From positions 808 to 8,227 of the forward strand of contig DQHV01000094.1 in the NCBI GenBank assembly GCA_003524335.1: a stretch of DNA of 7,420 nucleotides, written 5' to 3'. Source of the DNA: Candidatus Aminicenantota bacterium. GTDB lineage: Bacteria > Acidobacteriota > Aminicenantia > Aminicenantales > UBA8522. The stretch's first letter is position 1; every line of letters starts with the position of its first letter. Under the pieces are notes generated by a model. It was not told the origin of the DNA. It did not search any database and saw nothing but the letters and a program-made list of their open reading frames with translations. Both the position numbers and the translations under genes were made by a program. Below are positions 5,999 to 7,420 of the stretch, one piece after another.

Positions 5999-7285
5999 AT
6001 GCAAAAACATGTTAGTTTTATCGGCAAAGGAGTTCCCCTAGCGCTTCTAATAACCGTCCTTTTGCTGACCGCCGGCTTCGCGTCGGCCCAGACGACGGCG
6101 ATCCGCGCCGGGAACCTCATCGATCCCGCCGCGGGCACCGCTCTGAAGGGTCAAATCATCCTAGTCAAGGACGGCAAAATCGTCGAGGTCGGTCCGAAGG
6201 TCCAAATTCCGGACGGCGCCGAAGTCATCGACCTTACGAACGCCTGGGTGATGCCGGGGCTGATGGACGGGCATACCCATATTACGCTGGACTTTGACAT
6301 GAGCTCGGGTTTCGACACCATATACCTCAGGGAAAGCTCAGCCATGCGGGCGCTCCGGGGGTTGAAAACTGCCCAGGACATCCTTCAGACCGGTTTCACA
6401 GTCGTCCGGGATGTGGGAAACGACGCCAACTATGCGGCAGTCGATATCCGTGACGCCATCCGAAAAGGCTGGTTCACCGGGCCGACCGTCCTGACCACAG
6501 GCAAGATCATCGCTCCCTTCGGCGGCCAGACCCATCGCATCTCGCCCGAGCAGGGCCGCTTCTGGCTGTTCGAATACATTGACGCCGATACCGTCGATGA
6601 AGTCCGAAAAGCCGTCCGGCAGAATATCTACTATGGCGCGGACGCCATCAAGCTCGTTTCCGATAACAGCGCTTTCTACTATACGGTCGAGGAAATCCGG
6701 GCGGCGTCCGAGGAAGCCCATGCGGCCGGGCTGGTGGTCTCCGTCCACGTCATGGGCGGGGAGGCGGCGCGCAACGTCATCCTCGGCGGCGCCGACTCGA
6801 TCGAGCACGGGTTTGATCTTTCCGACGAGCTGCTCGAACTCATGAAGGAAAAGGGGACCTGGCTGCTGGGGACCGAATTTCCTCAGGCCCATCTCGAGAA
6901 GCTGGACCCGGCAGGGACTATGGGACAGGCCAAGGAGGAAGCGGCCAAGTACATCGACCGGCTCAAGAGGGCCTACAAGATCGGCGTGAAAATGGCCTTT
7001 AGCACCGACAGCGTGTCCAACCTGCCGGGCAAGAACCGGGGCGATATGATGCTCGATTACCTGGACATGTGGGATGCGGCGGGTGTGCCGCCGGCCGCGA
7101 CGCTGAAAGCGATGACGACAGACGCCGCGGAGTTCCTGAGGATCGGCAAAACTCGGGGGTCAATTGCCAAGGGGATGGCGGCCGACATCATCGCCACCCC
7201 GGCCAACCCCCTGGAGAACATCCAGGCCTTGCGTCAGGTCAGCTTCGTGATGAAGGCCGGCCGCGTCGTCAAGACCAAGAGGTGA
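5999..7285 (+). CDS. Exported metal-dependent amidohydrolase (imidazolonepropionase/Xaa-Pro dipeptidase-like, COG1228 group)
   Basis: The 428-residue protein starts with a signal peptide: Lys-containing N-terminus, hydrophobic core at about 12-25 and an A-S-A site near residue 30. A small beta domain (about 31-85, with the IDPAAGTALKG and VKDGKIVEVG strands) precedes the TIM-barrel. All the metal ligands of a binuclear amidohydrolase are visible: His92 and His94 in PGLMDGHTHI, the probably carboxylated Lys218 in GADAIKLVSD, His250 in VSVHVMGG, His270 in DSIEHGFD and Asp337 in FSTDSV. The C-terminus returns to the beta domain (GSIAKGMAADII at 387-398). Related secreted enzymes hydrolyse dipeptides such as Xaa-Pro or Xaa-Arg/Lys, so peptide breakdown outside the cytoplasm is the best guess; the substrate cannot be read from the sequence. 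GGGGAGG at 5988-5994 lies 4 bases before the ATG. The gene follows aspS after 24 bases without a visible terminator, so co-transcription is possible though functionally unexpected. Confidence 0.88.
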   Translation: MQKHVSFIGKGVPLALLITVLLLTAGFASAQTTAIRAGNLIDPAAGTALKGQIILVKDGKIVEVGPKVQIPDGAEVIDLTNAWVMPGLMDGHTHITLDFDMSSGFDTIYLRESSAMRALRGLKTAQDILQTGFTVVRDVGNDANYAAVDIRDAIRKGWFTGPTVLTTGKIIAPFGGQTHRISPEQGRFWLFEYIDADTVDEVRKAVRQNIYYGADAIKLVSDNSAFYYTVEEIRAASEEAHAAGLVVSVHVMGGEAARNVILGGADSIEHGFDLSDELLELMKEKGTWLLGTEFPQAHLEKLDPAGTMGQAKEEAAKYIDRLKRAYKIGVKMAFSTDSVSNLPGKNRGDMMLDYLDMWDAAGVPPAATLKAMTTDAAEFLRIGKTRGSIAKGMAADIIATPANPLENIQALRQVSFVMKAGRVVKTKR

Positions 7286-7294
7286 CGCCGGCTG

Positions 7295-7420
7295 TTATTT
7301 GTCCGCCAGGGCAAAAGTCGTCAGGTAGGCCAGGCGCGACACCTTCTCTATCATCTCGCCGCTGACTTTCTCTACGCTGTCGCTCGTCTGATGATAATCC
7401 TCGTGCATGCTGGTGATGAC
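7295..7420 (-). CDS. C-terminal fragment of an M28-family zinc metallopeptidase
   Basis: The last 41 codons of a leftward gene that enters from the right edge are present, ending in TAA at 7295-7297. The fragment reads HEDYHQTSDSVEKV near its beginning and SRLAYLTTFALADK at its end. The Y-H-Q-x-S-D pattern followed by a helix ending in ALAD is the usual end of M28 aminopeptidases, in which the His is the last zinc ligand. Such proteins are usually exported aminopeptidases. The gene is convergent with the amidohydrolase gene, with only 9 bases between stop codons and no hairpin terminator visible. The family call rests on a short stretch but the motif is distinctive. Confidence 0.7.
   Translation of the reverse strand, partial: VITSMHEDYHQTSDSVEKVSGEMIEKVSRLAYLTTFALADK

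Noticed and set aside
7286..7300. Bidirectional terminator between the convergent amidohydrolase and peptidase genes
   Set aside because: Only the 6-bp palindrome GCCGGC is present, with no stem of useful length and no T-run on either strand.

Overview
The window is a GC-rich, gene-dense stretch of bacterial chromosome with very short spacers. It carries mostly housekeeping genes: five complete cytoplasmic or exported protein genes and one exported hydrolase on the + strand, flanked by two partial genes on the - strand that run off either edge. The bacterial-type AspRS with its central insertion domain, the separate AccA subunit, the SpoU-type rRNA methyltransferase and strong GGAGG-type ribosome binding sites all say Bacteria. 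The Sec signal peptides on the parvulin and amidohydrolase, and a secreted peptide-degradation pair at the right end, would fit a proteolytic member of the Acidobacteriota/Aminicenantes type. That placement is only an impression from sequence style and gene content.

Layout. Positions 1-562 (-) hold most of a membrane protein with an N-terminal zinc ribbon, two membrane segments and a bacterial PH (bPH_2) domain. Positions 563-702 are a divergent promoter region, with a good sigma-70-like promoter for the rightward genes and an imperfect palindrome over its -35 box. Then, all on +: a small exported parvulin-type peptidyl-prolyl isomerase (703-1155), an rRNA 2'-O-methyltransferase of the RlmB family (1152-1880), accA (1942-2898), hisS (2895-4166), aspS (4208-5974) and an exported metal-dependent amidohydrolase (5999-7285). 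Positions 7295-7420 (-) are the C-terminal end of a convergent M28-type metallopeptidase.

How they work together. The first two + genes overlap by GTGA and form one unit. A 61-base gap with a promoter-like sequence separates them from accA-hisS (again a GTGA overlap)-aspS, with the amidohydrolase gene 24 bases further on and no visible terminator. The accA-hisS-aspS run combines the first committed step of fatty acid synthesis with two tRNA-charging enzymes, which suggests growth-linked co-expression. The amidohydrolase and the tail-to-tail M28 peptidase both look like extracytoplasmic peptide-processing enzymes.

I found no RNA genes, mobile elements, CRISPR arrays, long repeats or frameshifts, and no clear undescribed system. 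The observations most worth a second look are the zinc-ribbon/PH-domain fusion, the secreted parvulin coupled to an rRNA methyltransferase, the promoter and palindromic leader of accA, the specificity-determining positions in AspRS, and the amidohydrolase/M28 pair.
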